A DNA stretch of 51,364 nucleotides, from assembly GCA_003427395.1 (NCBI GenBank), contig BFEA01000325.1, positions 651,266 to 702,629 on the forward strand, given 5' to 3'. Below the pieces are notes generated by a model. It made no database searches, was not told the DNA's origin, and worked only from the letters and a program-made list of their open reading frames with translations. Below, one piece after another: positions 43,024-51,364 of this stretch (its first letter is position 1; every line of letters starts with the position of its first letter). Source of the stretch: Chara braunii (lineage: Eukaryota > Streptophyta > Charophyceae > Charales > Characeae). A program made the translations under genes and the position numbers.

Positions 43024-43287
43024 TTGACGGAGGAGAATATTTTGAGGGGAATGAGTGGTGGCAAAACGGGTTTTGAAACTTTTGAAGTTTTGATACATGT
43101 GTTGAATTTTAATCATGATGAGACTCTGAGTCTTCGCTCACTTGATGGACATGGCGACATGCGAGAAAGTGGCTCCAGAAACTCGCTTGCTCTGCAAGTG
43201 GCTACAGAGACTCGCTTGCTCTGCAAGTGGCTACAGAGACTCGCTTGCTCTGCAAGGATATGGAAGAGATCAAAGAACTGGAGATGA
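43024..43287 (+). CDS. Hypothetical frame with 29-bp tandem repeat
   Basis: An 87-codon frame contains three copies of a 29-bp unit, GTGGCTACAGAGACTCGC plus TTGCTCTGCAA (43169-43255). Because 29 is not a multiple of three, each unit is read in a different frame, which argues against a conserved protein. No family recognised. Confidence 0.15.
   Translation: MTEENILRGMSGGKTGFETFEVLIHVLNFNHDETLSLRSLDGHGDMRESGSRNSLALQVATETRLLCKWLQRLACSARIWKRSKNWR
43169..43255 (+). repeat. 29-bp tandem repeat, three units
   Basis: Units at 43169-43197, 43198-43226 and 43227-43255. The last two are nearly identical and the first has CCAGAAA for ACAGAGA. Confidence 0.9.
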
Positions 43288-43565
43288 AAGTAGCTAGCAT
43301 CCAAGGCTCTGTGTAGAAGGTGAAGTCACCATGTCCGAGCGGATTGATACTGCATGCTGATCACATATGTTATTATCTAATAAGAGTAGACATGAAGCGT
43401 ATGAAGAACCTCGAGGTGGTCGAGTGAAAGATAGTGCATGCAGATCACATGAGTCTAAGTTATCTGAACTGAAGTTCCAAGCGAGTAAGTACAAGAATAA
43501 ACTGCAAGGCAGCGCAAGCGTTATCAGAACTACGGAAGTGAACTTCTAATATTAACAGGCACATA

Positions 43566-43790
43566 ACAGGTTACTGGTTGTTGATGTTGTTATAGTGGTT
43601 TTTTGGTTGTTGTTGCTGTGGTCGGGAATTGGCTGTTGATGATGTTCTGGTGGGCTTTTGGTTGTTGTGGTTGTGGTTGGTGGTTGTTGGTTGTTGACGT
43701 TGTTGCGGTGGGTTGTTGGTTGCTGTTGTCATTGTTCTGGTGGACTATTGGGGGTTGTTGTTTGGGGTTGTTGGTTTGTGATAGGCCAAG
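43566..43790 (+). repeat. TTG/GTT-rich low-complexity tract
   Basis: Irregular GTTGTTG, GGTTGTTG and TGATGTTG units with internal duplication of TTCTGGTGG. Frames here are Val/Gly/Trp/Cys-rich by composition only. Confidence 0.8.
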
Positions 43791-44382
43791 TTCCGTACCG
43801 TGCTCACGTACCCTTCAAACTAAAAACCCAAAGTAGGCCACGGAAATGGGCCTTAGTGAAAAATAGATTAGAAGGGGGGGGGCAGGTCCTGAATTTTGCA
43901 TCAAGCGTGTGGATTCAATGGTTGCCCTAGCAATTTGGTGATTTAGATTTCGCAGCCGGATAGCGACTGTGCGGAGTTGCTCAAAGAAACAGTTATGCTT
44001 TCAGGTAAGTTTTCTGTTGCCGCTCTTGTTCTTGAATTCCTTAATGTGCACACCAGCTGGCAGCTGGTAGTTTGAATTTCGTATTGCACGCAAACCAGAT
44101 TCCCGCTCATGCACGTGCACCAACTTCTCTTCTTGCTCATTTCCTTCATCCTCACGCACCTCTTCGTTCTCGGCAAAAGTTGATTGGTCACGGTTCGAGT
44201 TGGTTAGATCAAGCCATAAGAGCAAAGTTGTCGCATGAGGCTTGGACGATCAATCCGACTCCTGCGAAATTTTCAGATCATCCTGCAGTCATCACCTCCC
44301 TCATCCTTCTCGAAACTTTGTCCTTCCCGATTCTCGCTACTCTCTCCCCCGCATTCTACTCTGATGCCCCACTGCCTTCTCC

Positions 44383-44392
44383 GCTATAAATT
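44383..44392 (+). promoter_or_regulatory. Possible core promoter (TATA box)
   Basis: GCTATAAATT is followed by a pyrimidine-rich CTCTCCTCCTCTTTGATCTC and preceded, about 200 bases upstream, by TGATTGGTCAC, a CCAAT-box-like site on the other strand. This is a plausible plant core promoter, but no clear gene follows. Confidence 0.25.
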
Positions 44393-45071
44393 CGCCTAGC
44401 CTCTCCTCCTCTTTGATCTCAGCTGCAATGTTGTGCGGACTATGCGCGAAGACTGCGGCACCAAATAGGCTCGACATGCCCACAGATGGGCGGAGTGCCG
44501 GTATGGGGTGAGTCTAGCGGTGGTATCGGTAGGTTGTAGCTGGAGGCATGGAGATGTGGTGGAGGATTGATGATGTGTGAGGGAACGGCCAGGCACAGGA
44601 CCTTGAGGCTAAGCTGGCGCATGCCTCGTGATTTGGAATAGGCACACCATGCACATGTGGCAGTGGTCTCTTTAATGTTTAAAGGTTGCAAGGGACTTGG
44701 CTTTTCTCCATCACTGCTTGTCGGTATCTGAGTGCATGCTGAATACTAAGTTGTGTGCATGGCGCCTTGGTCGCGAGTGTCTGATAAGATGTGGGATTGC
44801 TCCGCTGTGCGGAAGTCAGTCGGAGTCCATGAATATGGAATCATTTATGGATGTGTGTGTGTAAGCTCTCGTTACACCGTTCCACTTGCCTGAGTCAATG
44901 ACGGTGAAGGAGTGTCGGAGATGTTGATACATGTATGGATGGTAATGAATACTGTGTGGAAACGAAGAAATTTGTTTACGTCTTGTTGTAATTGTGCTTC
45001 GGATTTCCTTCTCAGTTTTAGTCTTTCTACAATTTTGGTTTGCATTTGAGTAGTGTGAGCTGGGCTTTGAC

Positions 45072-45503
45072 TTGCATATGTATGGAATCTATGTTTTCGA
45101 CCTTGAGAGTCTTAACATGGGCAACTTCCCATGTTCAAAACTCAAATCAATCCGCCACAGAAGCCTTCCGGAGTTCCCCATGGCAAACGCAGATGCTGTC
45201 TACTGCAGCATGGACGTGTGGAGGTCGTTTTTACAGACTGTCCGATTCCACTTTCAAAATCCGTCGAAGGCGTGTCACTTTGGTGGGGAAGGGTTTGTTC
45301 CAATTGACTGTTTTGATTCCCCTCAGTTGATACTCCCGTATACAGATCTTACAGTGCTTCCTTGGTCTGCTACCCACGCCACGCGGACTCCCCAGTACAA
45401 CTGCCGAGGGTGTACTTCTTGGAAAATCCCTACTAACTCAGTGTCTCCATGCTCCTGTCTGTACAAATTTTCATCTTTCTGTCCTCCTATGTCCGAACTT
45501 TGA
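45072..45503 (+). CDS. Hypothetical frame, possible exon
   Basis: A 143-codon open frame with mixed composition and no low-complexity sequence. Stretches such as AVYCSMDVWRSFLQTVRFHF look protein-like, and a T-rich stretch ending TTTGCATTTGAG lies upstream as a possible splice acceptor. No family recognised; the second half (from about residue 95) is Cys/Ser-rich and less convincing. Confidence 0.25.
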   Translation: MHMYGIYVFDLESLNMGNFPCSKLKSIRHRSLPEFPMANADAVYCSMDVWRSFLQTVRFHFQNPSKACHFGGEGFVPIDCFDSPQLILPYTDLTVLPWSATHATRTPQYNCRGCTSWKIPTNSVSPCSCLYKFSSFCPPMSEL

Positions 45504-45734
45504 TCATACTCTCCTCCTAGGTTCCCCACTTTCCAGGCAGGTAGGACTCACTACCTGGAGGACAGATTGCAGCACAACACACAGCTTTAACATCCAAGAT
45601 TCCAAACACGTAGCCGACCTCAGAGAGTTCAGAATATGACGCACAGGGAGGCAAAGTTGCAGACACATTGCAGACACACCGACTCTCTGAAAGTCTCAAA
45701 GTGCTCTATCTTTTTTTTTTCCAGAATGGTAACC

Positions 45735-45830
45735 CCCAACATTACTGTGTCGAATGGGATTTGAACTCTTGATCAACAGTTATATGTGCACACTGTTCAG
45801 CCACTGGAGCTCTCAGACAAATCCCAGGCA
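45735..45830 (-). repeat. tRNA-derived SINE-like piece with A and B boxes
   Basis: The minus strand contains A-box-like AGTGGCTGAACAGTG and, about 25 bases later, B-box-like GAGTTCAAATCCC. The spacing fits a tRNA-derived pol III promoter. A T-rich tract in plus orientation (45711-45720) lies at its 3' side as an A-rich tail. Confidence 0.5.
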
Positions 45831-46487
45831 AACTGCAGATACACAGCTTGCCTCAGCAAGATGCAGACTTAGCACAGACATAGCAGACAGAAAGCAGCAA
45901 TAGTGATCACAACCTGTTCTCTCCTATCCAGATTCCGTCCATCTCTTGCCATGCATGCTTTCACTAACGAATGACCATAGAATACAGCCTGGATGTGCTG
46001 TTCTGTTACACCCCAGAGGCTGCAGTGACTGGTACTTGCAAGAAAATCTCCCAGATGAAAAACCTTGAATGCCGCTGGGTGGAAGGGCAGCTGGGTTGCG
46101 GCGAAGGATTTTGACAAGAGTGTGGGGAGTCTGCGGACCAAAAAAAAACCTGTATGTCCCAGGATGACGTTCTCTCATCAGCAATGGAGATGGATGTGGA
46201 ATGAAGCTAAAGAGCAAGACAGGAAGGGGTACATGGTTTGGTGGGCACTTTAGTAGACTGGAAGGGTGAATGGGCAACCGTTGCACATCTTGGGAAGGAG
46301 AGTGATGTGGAAGAATGCCAGTGCAGTGTGTGTGACAATCGATTAAAGACTGGCTGTGTCCGACATCAATATGGAGGATACAAAAAAAAGAGACATTTTC
46401 AAACTGTGCCAAAATGATTCCAATGATATGACGGGACAGTATTGCACTGTCTGATAGCTAGTTGAATAGAGATCAGCTGTGTGCACA

Positions 46488-46490
<3 letters not shown>

Positions 46491-46581
<91 letters not shown>

Positions 46582-46582
46582 N

Positions 46583-46633
<51 letters not shown>
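46491..46633 (+). repeat. Compound (GT)n(GA)n microsatellite
   Basis: About 70 bases of GT followed by about 73 bases of GA, with one n. All frames read from it are artefacts. Confidence 0.95.
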
Positions 46634-46634
<1 letters not shown>

Positions 46635-47440
46635 ATTTGGTAGGATTAGAAAGAGTTCACGAGACAAAGTAGAAGAGATGGGTGCACGTCGAACACAGGA
46701 GATAAAGCTGGGAAAATGAGGAGTTGGCCTTACGCAATTGTCAGGGTATGAGTTGTAAGCTATCAGTTCAAGCAGGTGTGTTGGCAGCCCTTGATCTCTT
46801 TGTCTGAACTTGCTTTAATCGTTTTACCTTGACTTTTACCGTGCCCTCTCCTTTTTCTTGGGCTCCATTATATTCCGGGTGGCACCAGTTCCTTCTTCTT
46901 TTCTTTTTTCCTTTTTTTTTCTTCTTAAACAGGTCGTTATGGTCTTTGCTCCATATCCATTCTGGCGAGCGTCAGTCCGGTTCCTATTCCCCCGGCAAGT
47001 CAAAATAACAGAATTACATCATTGCACACACACACGCCCCCTTCCGTCTCGCTGAAGGGTCTCTGATCAGCATTGACTACACTGCATTGGAGGATTGACT
47101 GTCAGCTTGTCTTTCCCTGAGTCCCCTCTCAGATCCCTCTGTTGGAATCTGTCAAGAAAACGAAAATGCAAGGAAAACAGAGATTAGAGCTGACATAACC
47201 ATGAAACATATCATGTGGCTCTGAAGTCTTGCTGTTTGTTCCGGTGTGAATTCCTTGTCTCCTGGGCAACAACCGAATTATGCCAGTCTTGCCATCTGAT
47301 TCGTAATCCATGAATCTCAGCTATCTTGTCATGGGCCAACCAAATTCTCCTGAACTTTGATACCAGCTCTTGCTGCTTCTCCGGGTCCTGTTGGATCTGG
47401 AGTCTGACTTTCTTCCATTGGCATCGGATCTCCGTCTGCA

Positions 47441-48848
47441 TCAGACGCCGTGTTGTTGCCCATATCTAATCACCCGGTTGCTGGACCTGTCGATGGTTCT
47501 GCTACACCTCTCCTTCCAAATGACCCAAAGTGTCTCCTGCTTGACTATCCCGAACCAGATGCGTTGGGATTTGTTAAATGGAGCAGGGATGTTAGTCCAT
47601 AGGAGTAATTGGATCGGGTGTTGGATCGGGTGTTCTGGAAGGGAGGGGGGGAAGAGATGGTCCCAGAGTACTGAGGCTCTTGCCCATAAGTCAATAGCGA
47701 ATTTGCAGGTTATCAGACAGTGTATTAGATCCTCCTGTTTGTTGTCTGAGGAAACCAAACATTGTTCTGAACTATTTGGGTCGCTACTCTTTCTACGGGC
47801 GTGTAGCCAAGAGTTCACTGGGAGGGCATTGTATGCAATCAACCATTGAAGGCTTCTGATTTTAACTGGGCGTATTGATTTATATTTCTGCCGGCGTATC
47901 TTGGAGATTGGTTCCATTCCTTGTCCTAGCAATTTGGGCCATCTTTCTTTGATTACAGGCTCCGGGTCCTTTGTTTTCAGTAGCAGACTGTACCCCATTT
48001 TGACTGTGTACTGAGCTATGTGCCTGGGGGTCTTGCAGATTCTGTTATTGTCCGAGGTCCAAGCCCATTCTTTTCTCCAGACTAGTCCGGCAGGGCTGTG
48101 AAAAATTCACGTATGCTGCTTACGTGTGCTCAGCCCATGGTATTCTTTAGTAAAAGGCGAAAGAATAGTACGCCCACTGAGCTGGGTTGTCCGAGGTCCA
48201 AGCCCATTCATCTGGGTCGAATTCTAGATTTTGAATTGCTGTGTCTCCTTGGAATATAGTCTTCGGCCAGATGACCAGTACCCTTATTTTTCGAAGCGTA
48301 TATGAGTTCAGGGTCTCTTCTTGTGGATCACTATTGCAGATTGACAGGGTTTTGGGGTTGGTCCAGTTTATGGGGAAGGAGGTGAAGACTCCTGCGAAGA
48401 CTGATGTAGGAGATCTGCGGTAGAATTGATAGGCTCTTTGTGGTACCGTTTCCTGGGTCAGTACTCCCCACTCCCCTGGTTTCCAAGAGAAGTCCTCTTT
48501 TAATAGGCCCTTCCAGCCGACCGGATTGCTGTTGATTACTGTTGTCAAATTCTCATCGTGGCGGTGGCAGCCCTTTAGGCGTAGTCTCAGCTGTTCCTTG
48601 CCAATCCAATCTTTTCCCTCTTCATCCCAAATGTGACTCACCTGCCAGAACCCGTGTATGATCCAAGAGAGCAATCGATGCTCGTTTGTAAGTGACAGTG
48701 TGTGACCCCCTGCGTCTCTCACACATGCGTTCCCAAAGAGGTGCTGATGTAGGACATCCTCTTTGGACTTTGGTTTTTTAACTTTTTTTGGCATCATTTC
48801 TAAACAAAGAGTGGACACCAAAGACGGGTAGAAGGAGACAACCGGCAA
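47441..48848 (-). pseudogene. LINE ORF2 C-terminal part with zf-RVT-like domain
   Basis: The minus-strand frame 48848-48147 and, after the insertion, 47998-47441 encode the region downstream of the RT domain. The second piece has the zinc-knuckle-like pattern WLIAYNALPVN...C...C...DLIHCLITCKFAIDLW, typical of the C-terminal zf-RVT domain of plant LINEs, then TLWVIWKERCSRTID. No RT catalytic motif is included. The first piece starts in a Lys-rich stretch created by the truncation point. Confidence 0.65.
48071..48186. mobile_element. 116-bp insertion with 23-bp target duplication
   Basis: TTGTCCGAGGTCC plus AAGCCCATTC occurs identically at 48048-48070 and 48187-48209. In the LINE frame this duplicates the EWAWTSDN codons, which shows that the 116 bases between were added later. 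The long duplication fits LINE-type target-primed insertion, perhaps of a short SINE or truncated transcript. I do not recognise the insert. Confidence 0.75.
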
Positions 48849-48925
48849 ACTCAGCGCCGAACAAGATGCAACCTGCTACCCCCTAATGGGCGGCACCAGT
48901 TCCTTTTATCTTCTCTTTTTCAATA

Positions 48926-49022
48926 AATTCGCCATTTCTCAATTTGTAGGTGTCATCCTTGTGCAGGGCCCATGCCAATCTTCTTTGCACCATACCAATT
49001 GTAGCACGTCCCAAGGAGGCCA
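48926..49022 (-). pseudogene. U6 snRNA relic beside LINE
   Basis: The minus strand shows TTGGGACGTGCTACAATTGG, GCAAAGAAGATTGGCATGGG, CCCTGCACAAGGATGACACC and ACAAATTGAGAAATGG, collinear with plant U6 from the 5' stem to the 3' end. The ACAGAG box reads GCAAAG and the T-run terminator is replaced by TTATTGAAAAAG. It lies about 20 bases outside the LINE duplication. Confidence 0.82.
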
Positions 49023-49094
49023 TGCCAGTCACCTTCCCACCAGCAAATTGGAAAAAAATAAGTGAAAAACATTGATACGCACTCCACACTTCTC

Positions 49095-49595
49095 TCATGA
49101 TGGCTGGAGGAACCTCAGACAGCTCTGAAAGCCTGGGAACGACAATACCCCTCCCTCTCCAACAGCTAGCCCCCCTGTAAGAAAACAGGTGTTGCACATG
49201 TCAAATATGAAGAAGAAGACAATGACCACATTGGCAAAGATGGGTGAGTAGGTCATCAGTGAGGTCAGCCCACAGCGAGTGAATGCAATATGCAGGGATA
49301 ACACCGAGGTGAACAAGCAGACTGTCAAGATTTCGCGCGAGCAGAAAGAATATAACATTGCAAAGATCCCTTGGGTTATATGCGCTGCCCATTGCCTTGC
49401 TCTGTTTTCGAAAGGGATTGCGTCAATTTTGCGAGAAATTGTGGGTGGATGAGATCCAGAGAAGGGCAGAGATGGTGGTTGAGTACCGTAAGAACCACCA
49501 TTATTGTATTGACGCTGCCGCTCAAAATGGACGATGATAAGGCGCTCTTTCATATTCATATTCAGCGACGTCCGCTTTGCCTCTGTGTTTCTCAT
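49095..49595 (-). CDS. Hypothetical membrane protein or exon
   Basis: A 166-codon minus-strand frame. Residues about 75-100 (EILTVCLFTSVLSLHIAF) and 112-140 (IFANVVIVFFFIFDMCNTCF) look like two membrane segments after a hydrophilic N-terminus. The composition is plausible for a protein, but no family is recognised and no homologous copy is in the window. It could also be chance. Confidence 0.3.
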   Translation of the reverse strand: MRNTEAKRTSLNMNMKERLIIVHFERQRQYNNGGSYGTQPPSLPFSGSHPPTISRKIDAIPFENRARQWAAHITQGIFAMLYSFCSREILTVCLFTSVLSLHIAFTRCGLTSLMTYSPIFANVVIVFFFIFDMCNTCFLTGGLAVGEGGVLSFPGFQSCLRFLQPS

Positions 49596-49745
49596 GCTTC
49601 AGAGGTTATTTGACAAGAGAAAAAAAAATGTTGAGGGACATACTGCAGGAAGGGTGGCAAGATAACAGATGGAGCGCAAAGAGGCTGGGTGATATGACTG
49701 ACATCGCTTACCTCATAGTGTGGTTTGGAGAATGGTGGTAGGAAT

Positions 49746-49823
49746 TGGAGAAGGTTGTGCAAGATACGAAGAACATCTATGAGCTGGAGAAGGTTGTGCA
49801 AGATATGAAGACCATCTATGAGC
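49746..49823 (+). repeat. 39-bp tandem repeat, two units
   Basis: TTGGAGAAGGTTGTGCAAGA and the following bases repeat after exactly 39 bases. In one frame each unit reads (L)EKVVQD(T/M)K(N/T)IYE, a heptad-like helix sequence. That frame is open from just after a stop at about 49740 to 49862 and has no upstream ATG in frame, so it would have to be an exon. Confidence 0.75.
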
Positions 49824-50145
49824 TGCTAAGGAAGATGAACCTGAGGGGCAGGACGCCACATTAAACTGTGAGGGTTTCAAGACACTTTTATCCCGCACCT
49901 CATGGAAAAGCAAAAGGTTGGGATTTCAAAGAGGATTAAGGTGCCCCGGAAGATGATGAGACAACCAATGCATGCAGCTGATTTCCTCGGAAATTCCTCC
50001 TCAATCCCAGGAGCAGGGGCCCATATCGGCTGCACATCCCCAAGAGCCCCCTAGTGCAGAATGCCATGAAGTTCCTCTTGTCTCACTGATGTGAGGGGGC
50101 ATGATGGGGATGAAAGGTGCAATTGGCACTGTGGAGGATCTACAA

Positions 50146-50207
50146 GTTGCAACCGACAGTTTCGGATTAAAATTTGCAGTTGCAACCGACAGTTTCGGAT
50201 TAAAATT
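50146..50207 (+). repeat. Direct repeat of 29 bp, two units
   Basis: GTTGCAACCGACAGTTTCGG plus ATTAAAATT occurs at 50146-50174 and 50179-50207, identical and separated by TGCA. Confidence 0.92.
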
Positions 50208-51184
50208 CAGCGGAAATTTCCGAAAATTCAAAAACAAACTATATTGGCCCATAGTGCAAACATAAAAAAAAACAAACAGGCTAAAGAAAACGAACAAAAA
50301 AGTACAAAAAGAAAAACAATATAAAAACACTTTCCGGTTAACGGTTAACCACGTGTGCATGCTAAGATGCTAACATGTGCACAGCTAATGCGAGTGAACA
50401 TTGTAGGCAGCAGGAACAAAGGCCGGTTTGCATATGAACCAGGAAGTCCTATCTTCTCCCTTCCCTTAGATCCTCAAGAATGGGCTGGTCAGGGAAGAAG
50501 GCCACCCATTTCTGGCAGTACACAGTGAAGAAGGGATATAAAATAGTTCATCCATTCACGCCTTCACAGCAGAAAGTAGACTTGCCAGTGAAAGCTAGAA
50601 GAATTCAATGATTCAATCACATTTCTCTTCTTTTTCTTTCCCAAACAAAGGGCGGCAGTCTTGAGATATATCCACAGGTGACCGGCCCCAGGTAATTCGA
50701 GATTACTATGGACGATAATTATCGATTGTATGTCAAGATTATTGGTTATCGAGCTTCTGTTGTGGCCGGCACGTTGAGAGGTCTAAACCTCTTGATTCTT
50801 GAAGTATCGTGAAATTGAGGGTCTCAAAACTGATAGGCATTGTAATCGAGCTATGAATGTCAGTCATAATGGTTCTGACTGAGAATTCAACCTGAGAGTT
50901 CTTTTATTGGGTCTGTCCCGACCAGCCAGAGCAGGACCTGAGCAGCCACTTCCACCTGGCCTGACGCTCCTGCATTGCCACGGGTTAACAGGGCGGCAAC
51001 TCACCGCAGTGAGCTACCAGAGTTGACTGGCCCTGGCCATCCTCCTCAGGCCACTGAAAGTGAGATAATTTGTATTGGACCCCTTATGTCAGAATTCTTT
51101 TACTCCCCAACAGGACATGACAATGGCAGATCCTACACAGCTACCTGCTGAGTGCCCATGTGTTACATGCTGCGCCTGCAAATG

Positions 51185-51364
51185 AGGGCCCTTTTCAGGC
51201 CCTGGGTCATTTCAGCCTGAAAGCCTGAAAACAAGGCCCTGTGCCATTTCAGCCTGAAAGCCTGAAAACAAGGGCCTACAGGCCCTGTGTCGTTTCAGCC
51301 TAAAACAGGGCCCTCCAGGCCCTGAGTCTTTTCAGCCTGAAACGGAGGGCCATTTTCAGGCCCT
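51185..51364. repeat. Palindrome-rich tandem array at window edge
   Basis: Repeated TTTCAGCCTGAAA (self-complementary around one base), GCCTGAAAACAAGG and CAGGCCCT in three or four irregular units. The array runs off the window. Confidence 0.8.

Larger units (their letters stand above)
46895..48887 (-). mobile_element. LINE, 5'-truncated (copy 2)
   Basis: This minus-strand element is flanked by an 18-bp duplication: 46877-46894 and 48888-48905, both GGG(T/C)GGCACCAGTTCCTT. An A-rich tail (T-rich in plus, 46895-46926) follows its 3' UTR. Only the C-terminal part of the second ORF and the 3' UTR remain, so reverse transcription stopped early. It carries a 116-bp secondary insertion. Confidence 0.8.

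Noticed and set aside
45924-46412. 162-codon minus-strand frame
   Set aside because: His/Pro/Ser-rich without motif; the plus strand gives an equally plausible shorter frame (46065-46253). Neither can be supported.
50950-51060. Telomeric or rRNA sequence near the right edge
   Set aside because: No TTTAGGG-type repeat and no conserved rRNA segment is present.

Overview
This window reads as repeat-dominated nuclear DNA from a large plant-lineage genome. The U6 snRNA relics carry the plant-type 5' stem, one LTR element has a tRNA-Asp primer-binding site as in several plant Ty3-type elements, and there are Penelope-like and LINE-type retroelements, long microsatellites and two runs of N. A charophyte alga such as Chara braunii is my best guess, from overall look only. 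I see no rRNA gene, CRISPR array, bacterial operon or intact conserved host gene.

Left half (1-25000): a nested insertion. A Penelope-like retroelement (PLE, minus strand) has its 3' end in a (TG)n microsatellite at 413-463. It is split into a 3' half (464-2579, reverse transcriptase) and a 5' half (23006 to about 25000) by a 20.4 kb LTR retroelement at 2580-23005. The split is supported by a 4-bp ACGT direct repeat at the two outer edges and by the PLE reading frame continuing across the excised element. The LTR element has very long LTRs (about 7.3 and 9.9 kb, TG...CA), a tRNA-Asp-type primer-binding site and a 3.3 kb internal region without recognisable gag or pol, so it resembles a LARD (large non-autonomous LTR element). 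Its LTRs carry an array of about 17 hairpins per copy, with one conserved loop and covarying stems, which is the most unusual structure here. The 3' LTR also holds a 3.2 kb module with U6-like and tRNA-like repeats that the 5' LTR lacks.

Middle (25000-35700): AT-rich DNA, two damaged tandem copies of what may be a small multi-span membrane protein gene, a 98-bp satellite array related to the left edge of the window, a 111-bp foldback element, and a second, nearly full-length but dead PLE (31611 to about 35640, minus strand) that also ends in a (TG)n tract.

Right (35700-51364): an N gap beside a (CT)n tract, small tandem and inverted repeats, a segment related to the LTR repeats, two 3' fragments of one LINE family (the second with an 18-bp target-site duplication and a small internal insertion that has its own 23-bp duplication), tRNA-derived SINE-like pieces, a third U6 relic, a second 111-bp foldback element, a few weak hypothetical reading frames, and a palindrome-rich array at the right edge. 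The features show a succession of insertions, not genes working together in a pathway.
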